From Buttiauxella brennerae ATCC 51605 (GTDB lineage: Bacteria > Pseudomonadota > Gammaproteobacteria > Enterobacterales > Enterobacteriaceae): DNA of 64,000 nucleotides. This document shows, in pieces, positions 51,415 through 60,089 of this stretch. Below the pieces are notes generated by a model. That model worked only from the letters and a program-made list of their open reading frames with translations. It had not been told where the DNA came from and did not search any database. Within the stretch, counting starts at the first letter, position 1, and each line of letters begins with the position of its first letter. Location: assembly GCF_001654925.1 (NCBI RefSeq), contig NZ_LXER01000006.1, forward strand, positions 620,001 to 684,000, written 5' to 3'. A program made the position numbers and the translations under genes.

Positions 51415-53044
51415 AAGCGGGGAAGCAAAAGTAACAAAGGTGAAAAACTGGTCCCCGGTATGGATTTTCCCTATCGTTACCGTGCTGATTGGCGCGTGGA
51501 TCTTATTTTATCACTACAGTCATCAAGGCCCGGAAGTGACGCTGATTACCACCAATGCCGAAGGTATTGAAGGCGGGAAAACCACTATCAAAAGCCGCAG
51601 TGTTGATGTGGGGGTGGTGGAAAGTGCGGTGCTTTCGGATGACCTCCACCATGTGGAAATTACGGCACGTATGCATTCCGGAATGGAAAAGCTGCTGCAC
51701 AAAGATTCTGTTTTTTGGGTTGTAAAACCGCAAGTCGGGCGCGGAGGCATTTCAGGTCTTGGTACGCTGCTTTCCGGTGCTTATATTGAGTTACAACCGG
51801 GGAACAAAGGGCCGCAGCCTGCGAGATATGATTTGCTGGATGCGCCGCCGCTTGCGCCACCAGATGCAAAAGGGATTCGCGTCACGCTGGACAGCAATAA
51901 AGCGGGTCAGCTCTCACCTGGCGACCCGGTACTGTTCCGTGGCTATCGGGTGGGTTCAGTTGAGACCAGCACATTTAACCCAGAGAAACGCAGCATCAGT
52001 TACCAACTGTTTATCAGTGCGCCAAATGACCGACTGGTGACCAGTAACGTGCGTTTCTGGAAAGACAGCGGCGTCGCCGTTGATTTGTCTTCACAGGGTA
52101 TGCGTGTAGAAATGGGGTCATTAACTACGCTGTTTAGCGGCGGAGTGAGCTTCGACGTGCCTGAAAGTCTGGATGTCGGAAACCGGGTGACCACGGGCAG
52201 TGAATTCAAACTGTTTGATGACCAAAAAAGCATTCAGGACTCGCTCTACACCAAACACATCGATTACCTGATGTTCTTCAAAGATTCGGTACGTGGCTTG
52301 CAACCAGGCGCGCCAATTGAATTCCGTGGGATTCGTTTAGGTACGGTCGCTCGTGTGCCATTCTTCACTCCGGGTATGCGTCAGGCGTTAAACGATGATT
52401 TCCGTATTCCGGTATTGATTCGCATCGAACCTGAGCGCTTACAGAATATCGTTGGCGATGATGCTGACGTTGCCGCAAATCTGGATTCGTTGCTGCGCCG
52501 TGGTTTAAGAGCGTCGATGAAAACGGGTAACCTGGTGACGGGTGCGCTGTATATCGATCTTGATTTCTATCCGAAAGCGCCGCCGGTAACGGGCATGACA
52601 GATTTTGGTGGGTATCCAATTATCCCAACGATGAGCGGGGGTCTGGCGCAAATCCAGCAACGCTTACTGGAAACACTGGATAAGATTAACAACTTGCCGC
52701 TCAATCCAATGATTGAACAGACCACCAATTCGCTTGCTGAAAGCCAGAAAACGATGAAGCGCTTGCAGCAGACGCTTGATAATCTGAACAAGATCACCGC
52801 GAATAAGTCGATGCAATCGTTGCCTGAAGATATGCAGTCAACGCTGCGCGAGCTTAATCGCAGCATGCAGGGCTTCCAGCCGGGTTCTGCGGCGTACAAC
52901 AAGATGGTGGCCGATATGCAGCGTCTTGATCAGGTTCTGCGTGAATTGCAGCCTGTACTGCGCACGCTGAACGATAAGAGCAATTCGCTGGTCTTTGAAG
53001 CGAAGGATAAAAAAGATCCCCAGCCGAAGAGGGCAAAAGAATGA
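51404..53044 (+). CDS. pqiB: MCE-domain tunnel protein PqiB
   Basis: 546 residues as in E. coli, from the ATG at 51404 (GAGGAGTCGTCTGAGC upstream). One N-terminal transmembrane helix (about 16-36), three MCE domains in tandem (EVTLITTNAEGIEGGKT, GIRVTLDSNKAGQLSPGDPV, VRGLQPGAPIEFRGIRLG mark similar points in each), then a long C-terminal helical region (about 430-530) that forms the periplasm-spanning needle in the hexamer. An in-frame opening further upstream lies inside pqiA and is not used. Confidence 0.96.
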   Translation: MENKSGEAKVTKVKNWSPVWIFPIVTVLIGAWILFYHYSHQGPEVTLITTNAEGIEGGKTTIKSRSVDVGVVESAVLSDDLHHVEITARMHSGMEKLLHKDSVFWVVKPQVGRGGISGLGTLLSGAYIELQPGNKGPQPARYDLLDAPPLAPPDAKGIRVTLDSNKAGQLSPGDPVLFRGYRVGSVETSTFNPEKRSISYQLFISAPNDRLVTSNVRFWKDSGVAVDLSSQGMRVEMGSLTTLFSGGVSFDVPESLDVGNRVTTGSEFKLFDDQKSIQDSLYTKHIDYLMFFKDSVRGLQPGAPIEFRGIRLGTVARVPFFTPGMRQALNDDFRIPVLIRIEPERLQNIVGDDADVAANLDSLLRRGLRASMKTGNLVTGALYIDLDFYPKAPPVTGMTDFGGYPIIPTMSGGLAQIQQRLLETLDKINNLPLNPMIEQTTNSLAESQKTMKRLQQTLDNLNKITANKSMQSLPEDMQSTLRELNRSMQGFQPGSAAYNKMVADMQRLDQVLRELQPVLRTLNDKSNSLVFEAKDKKDPQPKRAKE

Positions 53045-53607
53045 AAAAATGGCTCCCAGTGATTGCTGCTTTGGCTCTGACAGCCTGTAGCAGCAGCGAT
53101 GACGGAAAGACGTATTACCAACTACCACAAAGCTCCGTGGCTGCTATGCAGGCTGTGAGCCAGCCTGGCAGGCATTTGTTATGGGTTGAGCAGGTTGCTG
53201 TGCCTGATTATCTCGCCGGTAACGGCGTGGTCTATCAGACCAGTGATGTGCAATACGTCATCGCCACCAGTAACTTGTGGGCAAGTCCGTTGGACCAGCA
53301 GTTACGAAACACGCTGGTCAGCAATTTGAGTAGTGCTTTACCGGGTTGGGTTGTCGCATCTCAACCGCTTGGCAGTGATCAGGATACTCTGAATGTTAAC
53401 GTCACGGGTTTCCACGGACGTTACGACGGGAAAGTGATTGTCAGCGGTGAGTGGTTGCTTAAACACGAGGGGCAATTGATTAAACGCCCATTCCACGTTG
53501 AGCTTAAGCAACAAACCGATGGTTATGATGCCATGGTGAAAACCTTAGCCCAGGCCTGGGAGCAAGAAGCACGAAGCATTGCCAGCCAGATAAGCGGTAT
53601 TAATTAA
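53041..53607 (+). CDS. pqiC: Membrane-integrity lipoprotein PqiC
   Basis: Outer-membrane lipoprotein of the DUF330/ABC-type auxiliary family (formerly ymbA), proposed to anchor the PqiB needle. 188 residues. Lipobox LTAC with the lipidated cysteine at 16; the next residues are Ser-Ser-Ser, not Asp, consistent with sorting to the outer membrane. Overlaps the pqiB stop by 4 bp. Followed by a long terminator hairpin. Confidence 0.95.
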   Translation: MKKWLPVIAALALTACSSSDDGKTYYQLPQSSVAAMQAVSQPGRHLLWVEQVAVPDYLAGNGVVYQTSDVQYVIATSNLWASPLDQQLRNTLVSNLSSALPGWVVASQPLGSDQDTLNVNVTGFHGRYDGKVIVSGEWLLKHEGQLIKRPFHVELKQQTDGYDAMVKTLAQAWEQEARSIASQISGIN

Positions 53608-53624
53608 TTATCGCTGTAGCACAA

Positions 53625-53670
53625 AAAAGCTGCGTCATTCGCCGATAAAGCGAAGCGCAGCTTTTCTTTT
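53625..53670 (+). terminator. Intrinsic terminator after pqiC
   Basis: AAAAGCTGCG (53625-53634) pairs with CGCAGCTTTT (53656-53665), with an inner TTCGC/GCGAA stem, followed by CTTTT. End of the rlmL-uup-pqiABC run. Confidence 0.85.
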
Positions 53671-53875
53671 GGCATTAATTTGTTATCCGCCTGAGTTCTC
53701 ATTTTTTTATCAAATCTTATCTCGCGTAGCTCACATTTATGACATTGGCGTGAATTTTGCGCATTGACGGTGGCGTGTTTTGGAGGTATTCGTTATATGT
53801 GGTTGCACGCTTTGTAGCCACTGTTTTCTTTCCACCAGATCCATTTGATAGATCAAGAAATGAGGGAAACGAGGC

Positions 53876-54043
53876 ATGAAGAGACAAAAACGAGATCGCC
53901 TGGAACGGGCTCATCAACGTGGTTATCAAGCAGGTATCGTCGGACGCTCCAAAGAGATGTGTCCTTATCAGACACTGAATCAAAGGTCGTACTGGATGGG
54001 AGGCTGGCGAGAAGCCATGGAAGACAGGGCGGTTACCGCGTAA
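53876..54043 (+). CDS. rmf: Ribosome modulation factor
   Basis: 55-residue basic protein that joins 70S ribosomes into inactive 100S dimers in stationary phase. The product starts MKRQKRDRLERAHQRGYQAG and keeps RSKEMCPYQTLNQRS and GGWREAMEDR; differences from E. coli are mainly V22, Y39, M41 and the last six residues. GAGGGAAACGAGGC precedes the ATG. Own promoter expected in 53671-53860; E. coli rmf is ppGpp-dependent. Short size makes it easy to overlook. Confidence 0.95.
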   Translation: MKRQKRDRLERAHQRGYQAGIVGRSKEMCPYQTLNQRSYWMGGWREAMEDRAVTA

Positions 54044-54063
54044 TCACTGTCTCTTTAGAAGAA

Positions 54064-54088
54064 GAAACCTCCGCATAGCGGAGGTTTC
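54064..54088 (+). terminator. Terminator hairpin after rmf
   Basis: GAAACCTCCGC-ATA-GCGGAGGTTTC, a perfect 11-bp stem 20 bp after the rmf stop, followed by GCGTTTATA. U-run is weak but the stem is stable; it could also protect the long-lived rmf message. Confidence 0.75.
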
Positions 54089-54093
54089 GCGTT

Positions 54094-54220
<127 letters not shown>

Positions 54221-54241
54221 GATGACGGTATAGAATCAGGC

Positions 54242-54760
54242 TTAGAAAGCGGTAGTGTCTTTGAACAGACCCACTTTCAGATCGGTGGCGGTGTAAATTA
54301 CACGACCATCAACCAGCACTTCACCATCGGCCAGGCCCATAATCAGGCGGCGATTGATAACACGCTTGAAGTGAATACGGTAACTGACTTTTTTCGCTGT
54401 AGGCAGAATCTGGCCTGCGAGTTTAACTTCACCCACACCCAGAGCGCGGCCTTTGCCTTCACCGCCTAACCAGCCGAGATAGAAACCTACCAGCTGCCAC
54501 ATCGCATCCAGACCCAGGCAACCAGGCATTACAGGATCGCCGATAAAGTGGCAACCGAAGAACCACAGGTCAGGATTGATATCCAGTTCTGCTTCAACGT
54601 AACCTTTATCAAAGTTACCACCGTCTTCGGTCATCTTGACTACGCGGTCCATCATCAGCATGGATGGCGCAGGCAAACGTGGGCCTTCAGCGCCAAACAG
54701 TTCGCCACGACCAGAGGCAAGAAGATCTTCTTTTGTATAGGATTCGCGTTTATCTACCAT
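54242..54760 (-). CDS. fabA: 3-hydroxydecanoyl-ACP dehydratase/isomerase
   Basis: Introduces the cis double bond that starts unsaturated fatty acid synthesis, by dehydrating 3-hydroxydecanoyl-ACP and isomerizing the product. 172 residues. Hot-dog fold with catalytic H71 ([14 protein letters not shown]) and D85 (CLGLDAMWQ), counting the initiator methionine. No obvious terminator between its stop and the ERIC element, so the ERIC hairpin may define its 3' end. Regulated by FadR and FabR sites upstream. Confidence 0.97.
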   Translation of the reverse strand: MVDKRESYTKEDLLASGRGELFGAEGPRLPAPSMLMMDRVVKMTEDGGNFDKGYVEAELDINPDLWFFGCHFIGDPVMPGCLGLDAMWQLVGFYLGWLGGEGKGRALGVGEVKLAGQILPTAKKVSYRIHFKRVINRRLIMGLADGEVLVDGRVIYTATDLKVGLFKDTTAF

Positions 54761-54798
54761 GTTTACAGTAAGCCTTTTTATAATGAAGCACGCATGTT

Positions 54799-54834
54799 AG
54801 CTAACACGTGTACGCTCAACAAGTCCGATCAGTT
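54799..54834 (-). promoter_or_regulatory. FadR and FabR operators of fabA
   Basis: On the minus strand AACTGATCGGACTTGTT (54834-54818) is the FadR activator site, almost identical to the E. coli fabA operator. Next comes AGCGTACACGTGTTAGCT (54816-54799), a FabR-type palindrome. The two are adjacent, as in E. coli, where FadR activates and FabR represses. The FadR site runs over the lonH stop codon (54829-54831). Confidence 0.75.
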
Positions 54835-56583
54835 CGGGGTGAACCAGTTGAGCCAACGTAGTGGCCATGGATAGCGGTGCCGAATATCTTGCGCGGATGC
54901 CTGAGCGATTCGCTCTTGTACCGCACGCATGAGCGTATTTTGCCCTTCGCCATCCCAGGGCAGATTTGTTAATAAGGGTAGTGCATCTGTGACATCATCG
55001 ATGGCCCAAATGGTGAATTGCCCTTGTTCTACAGCATCCAGAACGTCTTGGTGCAGGCAAAGGTGACGCACATTGGAAACCGGGATAATCACGCCTTGCC
55101 TGCCGGTAAATTCGCGTTGCTGGCAAATACGGAAGAAACCTTCAATCTTCTCATTCAGGCCGCCAACCGGTTGTACACGACCAAACTGGTCGACTGAACC
55201 CGTCACCGCGATGTGCTGATAAATCGGTACATTCGCCAGCGCACTGATTAATGCACACAGTTCGGCCATGGATGCACTATCACCATCGACTTCGCTGTAA
55301 GACTGTTCAAAGGTTAGCGACGCAGAGAAGGGGATTTGCTGGTCAAGCTGCAGTTCAGACATCAAAAATGCCTGCATGATCATCATGCCTTTCGCATGAA
55401 TATTGCCGCCCAGCTCCGCTTTGCGCTCCACATCAGTAAATTCACCATCACCGACATGCACCACACAGCTGATACGAGAAGGTTCACCAAATGCACGTGG
55501 ATGCCCTGGGAACTCAATCACCGACAAGGCGTTGATCTGGCCAACCATTTCCCCTTCGGTCTCGATGAGGATTTGCTCAAGCAGAATTTCATCCTGCATG
55601 CGTTCAGCAAGATAACCTTCACGCCATTCACGCTGTGCCAGCATTTGTGTCAGTTCTTCAGCACCAAAGCTGTCTTCTTCAGTGAAGGCTGCGACTTCGC
55701 GCAACTGACGGCTTATCCATGATGGACACAGTGGCAGCGTTTCCTGGTCGCCGGTATAACGCACGGCTTCGCGGATTAACACAGGCCAGGCATCTGTTGC
55801 AGGCGCAGAGAGCGATTTTGATTGGCCTACCGCGTAAATCCACTGACACCACAATGCCATATCATCGGCAGATGCTATCTGCAGGTTCTCTTCGAACTCA
55901 CTGTAGATTGCCGAGGTTGCCAGTTCTGGCTCCATATCCTGGAAATCAGCCAGTGATTCACGTTCACCGACCAGAACCAGTTTCAGGCTCAGCGGTAAAG
56001 AAGGAATATTGACCGGCAATGGGCGAGTTTCATCAGGTGAAATCCAGTCGAACCGACCCTGAATGACCATTTGCTTCAGGCGCAGCCACAACAGCGGTTG
56101 TGCTAACACGCTGCGCAATGACAGAACCAGAATGCCACCATTTGCACGGTGAACCAGGCCCGGACTCAGGGTGATTTCACCTGCAAACTGGCGAACGCAG
56201 CCAAAGAGCTGATCTGCTTCAATCCAGTCAGCGGCGACGACACTGGAGTGCCCTGCAAAATTGTCTTCTGCAGACTCGGCCGGGCGTAAAGTTATGTGAC
56301 GGCCTTCAATCAGATAATGGCCGCCCGTCAGAGCGTTATCTTGCGACCAGCACTCACGTGCTGCTTCGGTAATAAGATTAAGGTATTCGGCTTCTTCAGC
56401 GGCTTTTACCAGCATCAGATCGGCCGAGGCTACCGGTTGGCTGAGCTGCATCAGTCCGTAAGACAGACGAGGCTGCACAGCGGAGAAAGGGGCAGTTTCG
56501 GAATCATAAGGCTGTGCGAAAATTTCCTGATAGCTTTCGGTATCAGGTACAAGAGCACGCCATTCAAGTCGATTAGTCGTCAA
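54829..56583 (-). CDS. lonH: Lon-like protease LonH (YcbZ) with degenerate ATPase part
   Basis: 584 residues (E. coli 586). The C-terminal third is a Lon-type S16 protease domain with the Ser-Lys dyad S436 (VDGDSASMA) and K479 (GGLNEKI), 43 residues apart as in Lon. The N-terminal and middle parts align in outline with LonB-like AAA+ proteins (LSPGLVHRANGGILVLSL near 139-156), but I see no GxxGxGK[ST] Walker A and the Walker B position lacks the Asp-Glu pair. ATP-independent or regulatory action is therefore likely. Natural substrates unknown. It lies directly upstream of fabA and divergent from matP. Confidence 0.92.
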   Translation of the reverse strand: MTTNRLEWRALVPDTESYQEIFAQPYDSETAPFSAVQPRLSYGLMQLSQPVASADLMLVKAAEEAEYLNLITEAARECWSQDNALTGGHYLIEGRHITLRPAESAEDNFAGHSSVVAADWIEADQLFGCVRQFAGEITLSPGLVHRANGGILVLSLRSVLAQPLLWLRLKQMVIQGRFDWISPDETRPLPVNIPSLPLSLKLVLVGERESLADFQDMEPELATSAIYSEFEENLQIASADDMALWCQWIYAVGQSKSLSAPATDAWPVLIREAVRYTGDQETLPLCPSWISRQLREVAAFTEEDSFGAEELTQMLAQREWREGYLAERMQDEILLEQILIETEGEMVGQINALSVIEFPGHPRAFGEPSRISCVVHVGDGEFTDVERKAELGGNIHAKGMMIMQAFLMSELQLDQQIPFSASLTFEQSYSEVDGDSASMAELCALISALANVPIYQHIAVTGSVDQFGRVQPVGGLNEKIEGFFRICQQREFTGRQGVIIPVSNVRHLCLHQDVLDAVEQGQFTIWAIDDVTDALPLLTNLPWDGEGQNTLMRAVQERIAQASAQDIRHRYPWPLRWLNWFTPN

Positions 56584-56758
56584 AGTCGCTATTTATTAAT
56601 TAGATGTCAAAGGCGAGATTATACAAGAATAGGGGAGGCAGCACACGGTTTATGCGGAGCGGCAAGTTTACTTAGCTCACAGCTTTCATTTTTCAGGTAA
56701 GCGAAAATAAAAAAAACTGTTATTCTGAAATGAGTTACACGGTCACACTGAGATCGCA

Positions 56759-57211
56759 ATGAAATATCAACAGTTGGAAAATCTCGAGAGCGGCTGGAAG
56801 TGGAAGTATCTGGTTAAGAAACACCGCGAAGGCGAGCTCATTACCCGTTACATTGAAGCCAGTGCTGCGCAAGAAGCCGTTGATGCTTTGCTACGCCTGG
56901 AAAATGAGCCTGTGCACGTGTTGAGCTGGATTGAGCAGCATATGAATCCAACACTCCACAACCGGATGAAGCAAACTATCCGCGCGCGGCGCAAACGGCA
57001 TTTTAATGCCGAGCATCAGCATACGCGTAAAAAATCCATCGACCTTGAATATCTGGTCTGGCAACGGTTAGCAGGGCTTGCTCATCGCAGAGGGTGCACG
57101 CTCTCGGAAACGATTGTGCAGTTGATTGAAGATGCTGAGCGTAAAGAACAGTACGCCAATCAGATGTCATCTCTGAAGCACGATCTCCAGGCTTTGCTTG
57201 GCAAAGAATAG
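56759..57211 (+). CDS. matP: Macrodomain Ter protein MatP
   Basis: DNA-binding protein that organizes the terminus macrodomain by binding matS sites, and displaces MukBEF there. 150 residues. N-terminal four-helix part (about 1-95), a ribbon-helix-helix with the strand KKSIDLEY and helices around [26 protein letters not shown], then a C-terminal coiled coil (about 130-150) for tetramer formation. No matS-like site was looked for exhaustively in this window. Confidence 0.96.
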   Translation: MKYQQLENLESGWKWKYLVKKHREGELITRYIEASAAQEAVDALLRLENEPVHVLSWIEQHMNPTLHNRMKQTIRARRKRHFNAEHQHTRKKSIDLEYLVWQRLAGLAHRRGCTLSETIVQLIEDAERKEQYANQMSSLKHDLQALLGKE

Positions 57212-57270
57212 AGCGCAGTTGTATTGACGCTGTGCAGAGTTTTACGGCTTTTGGGCTGAAAATAGATAAT

Positions 57271-57299
57271 AAAAAACCCCGCCTTGGCGGGGTTTTTTT
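57271..57299. terminator. Bidirectional terminator between matP and ompA
   Basis: AAAAAA-CCCCGCC-TT-GGCGGGG-TTTTTTT. The stem is symmetric with A and T runs on both sides, so it works for both convergent messages. Confidence 0.95.
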
Positions 57300-57310
57300 A
57301 TAACGGTAAC

Positions 57311-58384
57311 TTATGCCGCAGGCTGAGTTACAACGTCTTTGATACCTTTAACTTCGATCTCTACGCGACGATCTGGAGCCAGGCAATCAATCAGTTTAGC
57401 TTTAGGAGCTACGTTATCACAGGTGTTGCCAGTAACTGGGTTAGATTCACCCATACCGCGTGGGGAGATCTTGTTAGCTGGGATACCTTTAGAGATCAGG
57501 TAATCAACAACAGACTGTGCACGTTTGTCAGACAGTTTCTGGTTGTACTGGTCTGAACCGATACGGTCGGTGAAGCCCAGAACTACAACAGAACCATCTT
57601 TCGGGTCGAGGTTGCTCAGCTGAGTATACAGCTGATCCAGTGCCTGCTGACCTTCTGGTTTCAGAGTTGCTTTGTTGAAGTTGAACAGAACATCAGACTT
57701 CAGAGTGAAGTGCTTGGTCTGTACTTCTGGAGCTGGTGCTGGAGCCGGAGCTACAACTGGAGCAACATTATCGTACTGGCCGAAACGGTAAGAAACACCC
57801 AGGCTCAGCATGCCGTTGTCTGGACGAGTACCAACGGTTTGCGCGTCACCGATGTTGCTAACCCACTGGTAATCCAGGCGAGTTGCGATATCACGGGTGA
57901 TTGCGTACTCAAGACCAACTGCAGCCAGCGGGGAAACGCCAGTGTCGTGATCGCTGATACGAGTAGTACCGTTGTTGTAGTTGCCTTTGGAGTCTGCACG
58001 CCAAACCATACCACCCAGACGAGTATAGATGTCCAGGTCATCATTGATTGGGTAGCTCAGTTTAGCAGCCAGTTGAACGCCTTGCGCTTTGAAAGCACCG
58101 TTATTGGTGTCGCCTTTATAAGGCATACGACCTAACCAGTCGTAACCCATTTCAAAACCAACGTACGGGTTAACCTGATAACCACCGAACGCACCAGCAC
58201 CCAGTTGGCTGTTGTGAGTTGGGCCGTCATTGTTCTTATAACCGTTACCGTAGAAACCGGTATCGTGGAACTGGGACCAACCCAACTTACCACCTGCATA
58301 CCAGGTGTTATCTTTCGGTGCGGCCTGCGCTACGGTAGCGAAGCCAGCCAGTGCCACTGCAATTGCGATAGCTGTCTTTTTCAT
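57311..58384 (-). CDS. ompA: Outer-membrane protein A
   Basis: Abundant outer-membrane protein that ties the envelope to peptidoglycan. 357 residues from the ATG at 58384 (GAGGCGCAAAAA upstream). 21-residue signal peptide ending AQA-APKDN, eight-stranded barrel to about 195, Pro/Ala linker [10 protein letters not shown], then the periplasmic OmpA domain with [13 protein letters not shown], the DAP-binding Asp and Arg region (GYTDRIGS-like, here [10 protein letters not shown]) and the disulfide cysteines in NTCDNVAP and LIDCLAP. Barrel loops L1 ([10 protein letters not shown]) and L3 (NYNNGTTR) differ from E. coli, as usual for phage-exposed loops. Confidence 0.97.
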   Translation of the reverse strand: MKKTAIAIAVALAGFATVAQAAPKDNTWYAGGKLGWSQFHDTGFYGNGYKNNDGPTHNSQLGAGAFGGYQVNPYVGFEMGYDWLGRMPYKGDTNNGAFKAQGVQLAAKLSYPINDDLDIYTRLGGMVWRADSKGNYNNGTTRISDHDTGVSPLAAVGLEYAITRDIATRLDYQWVSNIGDAQTVGTRPDNGMLSLGVSYRFGQYDNVAPVVAPAPAPAPEVQTKHFTLKSDVLFNFNKATLKPEGQQALDQLYTQLSNLDPKDGSVVVLGFTDRIGSDQYNQKLSDKRAQSVVDYLISKGIPANKISPRGMGESNPVTGNTCDNVAPKAKLIDCLAPDRRVEIEVKGIKDVVTQPAA

Positions 58385-58556
58385 TTTTTGCGCCTCATTA
58401 TCATCCAAAAAGGCCATGAGCTTTAAAATCGCTCTAAAGCCCAGGGTTAAATCCTTCGCCCGAGTTTATGCTCACTTGTTACTCTACCGATCAATCGGTG
58501 TTATGTAAGAGCAACCCTGGCGAGCTAAAGTCTACAACGTACTTGAAAACTTACAA
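58385..58556 (-). promoter_or_regulatory. ompA promoter and long stabilizing 5' leader
   Basis: Core promoter on the minus strand: -35 TTGTAA (58556-58551) and -10 TAGACT (58534-58529), within a block nearly identical to E. coli (GTTGTAGACTTTAG). The inferred start near 58521 gives a leader of about 137 nt, matching the E. coli leader that stabilizes the mRNA and is the target of MicA. The rest of the gap to sulA (58557-58744) is AT-rich with one small GCCGC/GCGGC hairpin (58652-58666) and no gene. Confidence 0.75.
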
Positions 58557-58744
58557 GTGTGAAGTCCGTCAGGCATATGAAAAAAAACGACTTGTATACA
58601 CATTTTCTAACAACTTTGCGTGAAATTCACACTCATAAAATTTGCTGGAAGGCCGCTCTGCGCGGCTTGAGACGCGGATTCTTAATAAATCACAATGATT
58701 TGTCAAGGGTTCAGAAAAAGTTCCAAGAATTCTCTTAAATTTAC

Positions 58745-59254
58745 TTAATGATACAAACTAGAATGAATTTTTAGCTCACTCCGTGGTCGACTACCTGTTT
58801 TAGAGGTTTGCATCGGACGCATAATGAAGCCAATTGCATTACCCATTTCGGCTGCAAAAGACAGCTGCATATGTTCTTCGTCAGTCAATTCTTCCGGTAA
58901 CCAACCGATAACAACACTGTAATTTCCAGTCTGCAATGCTTTCACCATAGCATCTACGGTGAAAAGTGGATCTAACTGGCTCACCTGCATCACTTTTGTG
59001 AGCGGAAGACCTACAGATTCCAGCCACTGACGGCTTAATTTCTGCTGCGGCGTTAACCACAACTGCCAGCGAGACTGCTGACCGAGTTGCTGAAGCAGTG
59101 GTAACAAGAGCAACTGTGTAACCCATGGCTGATCTTCGCTGTAGATCACTTCACTGATCAACCCTTTAGTGTTGTGGCCTGCTGATGACGGAACTGTGGA
59201 AGACGCAGAACCTGAAACAGTGGCAACGTGAGTTAGAACGTTATGTGAGTGCAT
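58745..59254 (-). CDS. sulA: SOS cell-division inhibitor SulA
   Basis: 169 residues, as in E. coli. Binds FtsZ and blocks Z-ring assembly after DNA damage; removed by Lon. The core [16 protein letters not shown] and [10 protein letters not shown] and the C-terminal HSSLYH, needed for Lon recognition, are conserved, while the first 25 residues (Ser/Thr/Val rich) are not. A perfect LexA box lies 22 bp upstream of the start. Confidence 0.96.
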   Translation of the reverse strand: MHSHNVLTHVATVSGSASSTVPSSAGHNTKGLISEVIYSEDQPWVTQLLLLPLLQQLGQQSRWQLWLTPQQKLSRQWLESVGLPLTKVMQVSQLDPLFTVDAMVKALQTGNYSVVIGWLPEELTDEEHMQLSFAAEMGNAIGFIMRPMQTSKTGSRPRSELKIHSSLYH

Positions 59255-59275
59255 AGTTAATCCCGCCTGATGGGT

Positions 59276-59295
59276 TACTGTATGAATATACAGTA
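59276..59295 (-). promoter_or_regulatory. LexA (SOS) box of sulA
   Basis: TACTGTATGAATATACAGTA carries complete CTGT and ACAG arms with the TAC/GTA flanks, matching the enterobacterial LexA consensus at its defined positions. It sits just upstream of sulA, overlapping the expected promoter, and points away from sxy. Confidence 0.93.
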
Positions 59296-59474
59296 ATCCC
59301 CATTAGGACAAAGATCAATCTAAATTTCTGAAAGCATATCGCAATTTCATCATGTAAATCTGCATAACGAGAGAATGTGATTGCCGCCAGGGACTAGGTT
59401 ATTTATTTTCGTGTTACCGGGAGCAGTACTACGCCATTTATAATCGTTATTACATGATATTTAAGGATATATTC

Positions 59475-60089
59475 ATGAAGGTAAGATCTTATGCAAGGAT
59501 TCATCAATCAAAAGAATGTTTATCTTCGTTAGGCGAAATTAGATATCGCTCGTTGTTTGGTGGCTACAGTCTGACCGTCGGAAATGTTGTTTTCGCTATG
59601 GTGTCTGAAGGGGAGCTTTACCTTCGTGCATGCGAGCAAACAGAAGTCTATTTCGTTAAGAAAGCGCCAGAACCGCTGCTCTATAACAAGCGTGGGCGCA
59701 CGATTGAACTGAATTATTATCGTGTCGATGAGGGCTTGTGGAGTGACCAGCAAAAGCTGCTGGAACTCTCAACCGGTGCATTACACAGTGCCCAGCGCGA
59801 AAAATCTCGCCAGAAATCGCAACAACGGCTCAAAGATCTACCGAACTTAACTCACAGCCTGGAAATGATGTTGTGGGAAGCGGGCATTGCTGATGTTCGG
59901 ACTCTTCAGGCCTACGGCGCGAAACGTGCGTGGATTAAACTTAAAAATATGAAGAAAGGACTTGGTGTCCGGGTGTTGTTAGCGTTGGCCGGTGCAATTT
60001 GCGGGATGCATGAGGCAGCACTCCCGGCGGCAATGCGCCGGGAATTGGTGGAGTGGGGGCATATCTACGAAAAGCGCCATATGCGCTAA
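59475..60089 (+). CDS. sxy: Competence regulator Sxy/TfoX
   Basis: Co-activator that directs CRP to CRP-S sites of competence genes. 204 residues from the ATG at 59475, which has AAGGA seven bases upstream and aligns with the E. coli start; an in-frame ATG seven codons earlier has no such site. TfoX N-terminal domain (about 10-100: RYRSLFGGYSLTV, MVSEGELYLRAC) and C-terminal helix-hairpin-helix-like domain (LKDLPNLTHSLE ... AALPAAMRREL). The long leader holds only a right CRP-S half-site (TCGCA at 59339-59343). Stop codon overlaps that of convergent yccS by 4 bp. Confidence 0.92.
   Translation: MKVRSYARIHQSKECLSSLGEIRYRSLFGGYSLTVGNVVFAMVSEGELYLRACEQTEVYFVKKAPEPLLYNKRGRTIELNYYRVDEGLWSDQQKLLELSTGALHSAQREKSRQKSQQRLKDLPNLTHSLEMMLWEAGIADVRTLQAYGAKRAWIKLKNMKKGLGVRVLLALAGAICGMHEAALPAAMRRELVEWGHIYEKRHMR

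Noticed and set aside
59328-59343. CRP-S site in the sxy leader
   Set aside because: Only the right half TCGCA fits; the left half (CTGAA) matches poorly, so it is mentioned under sxy but not called.
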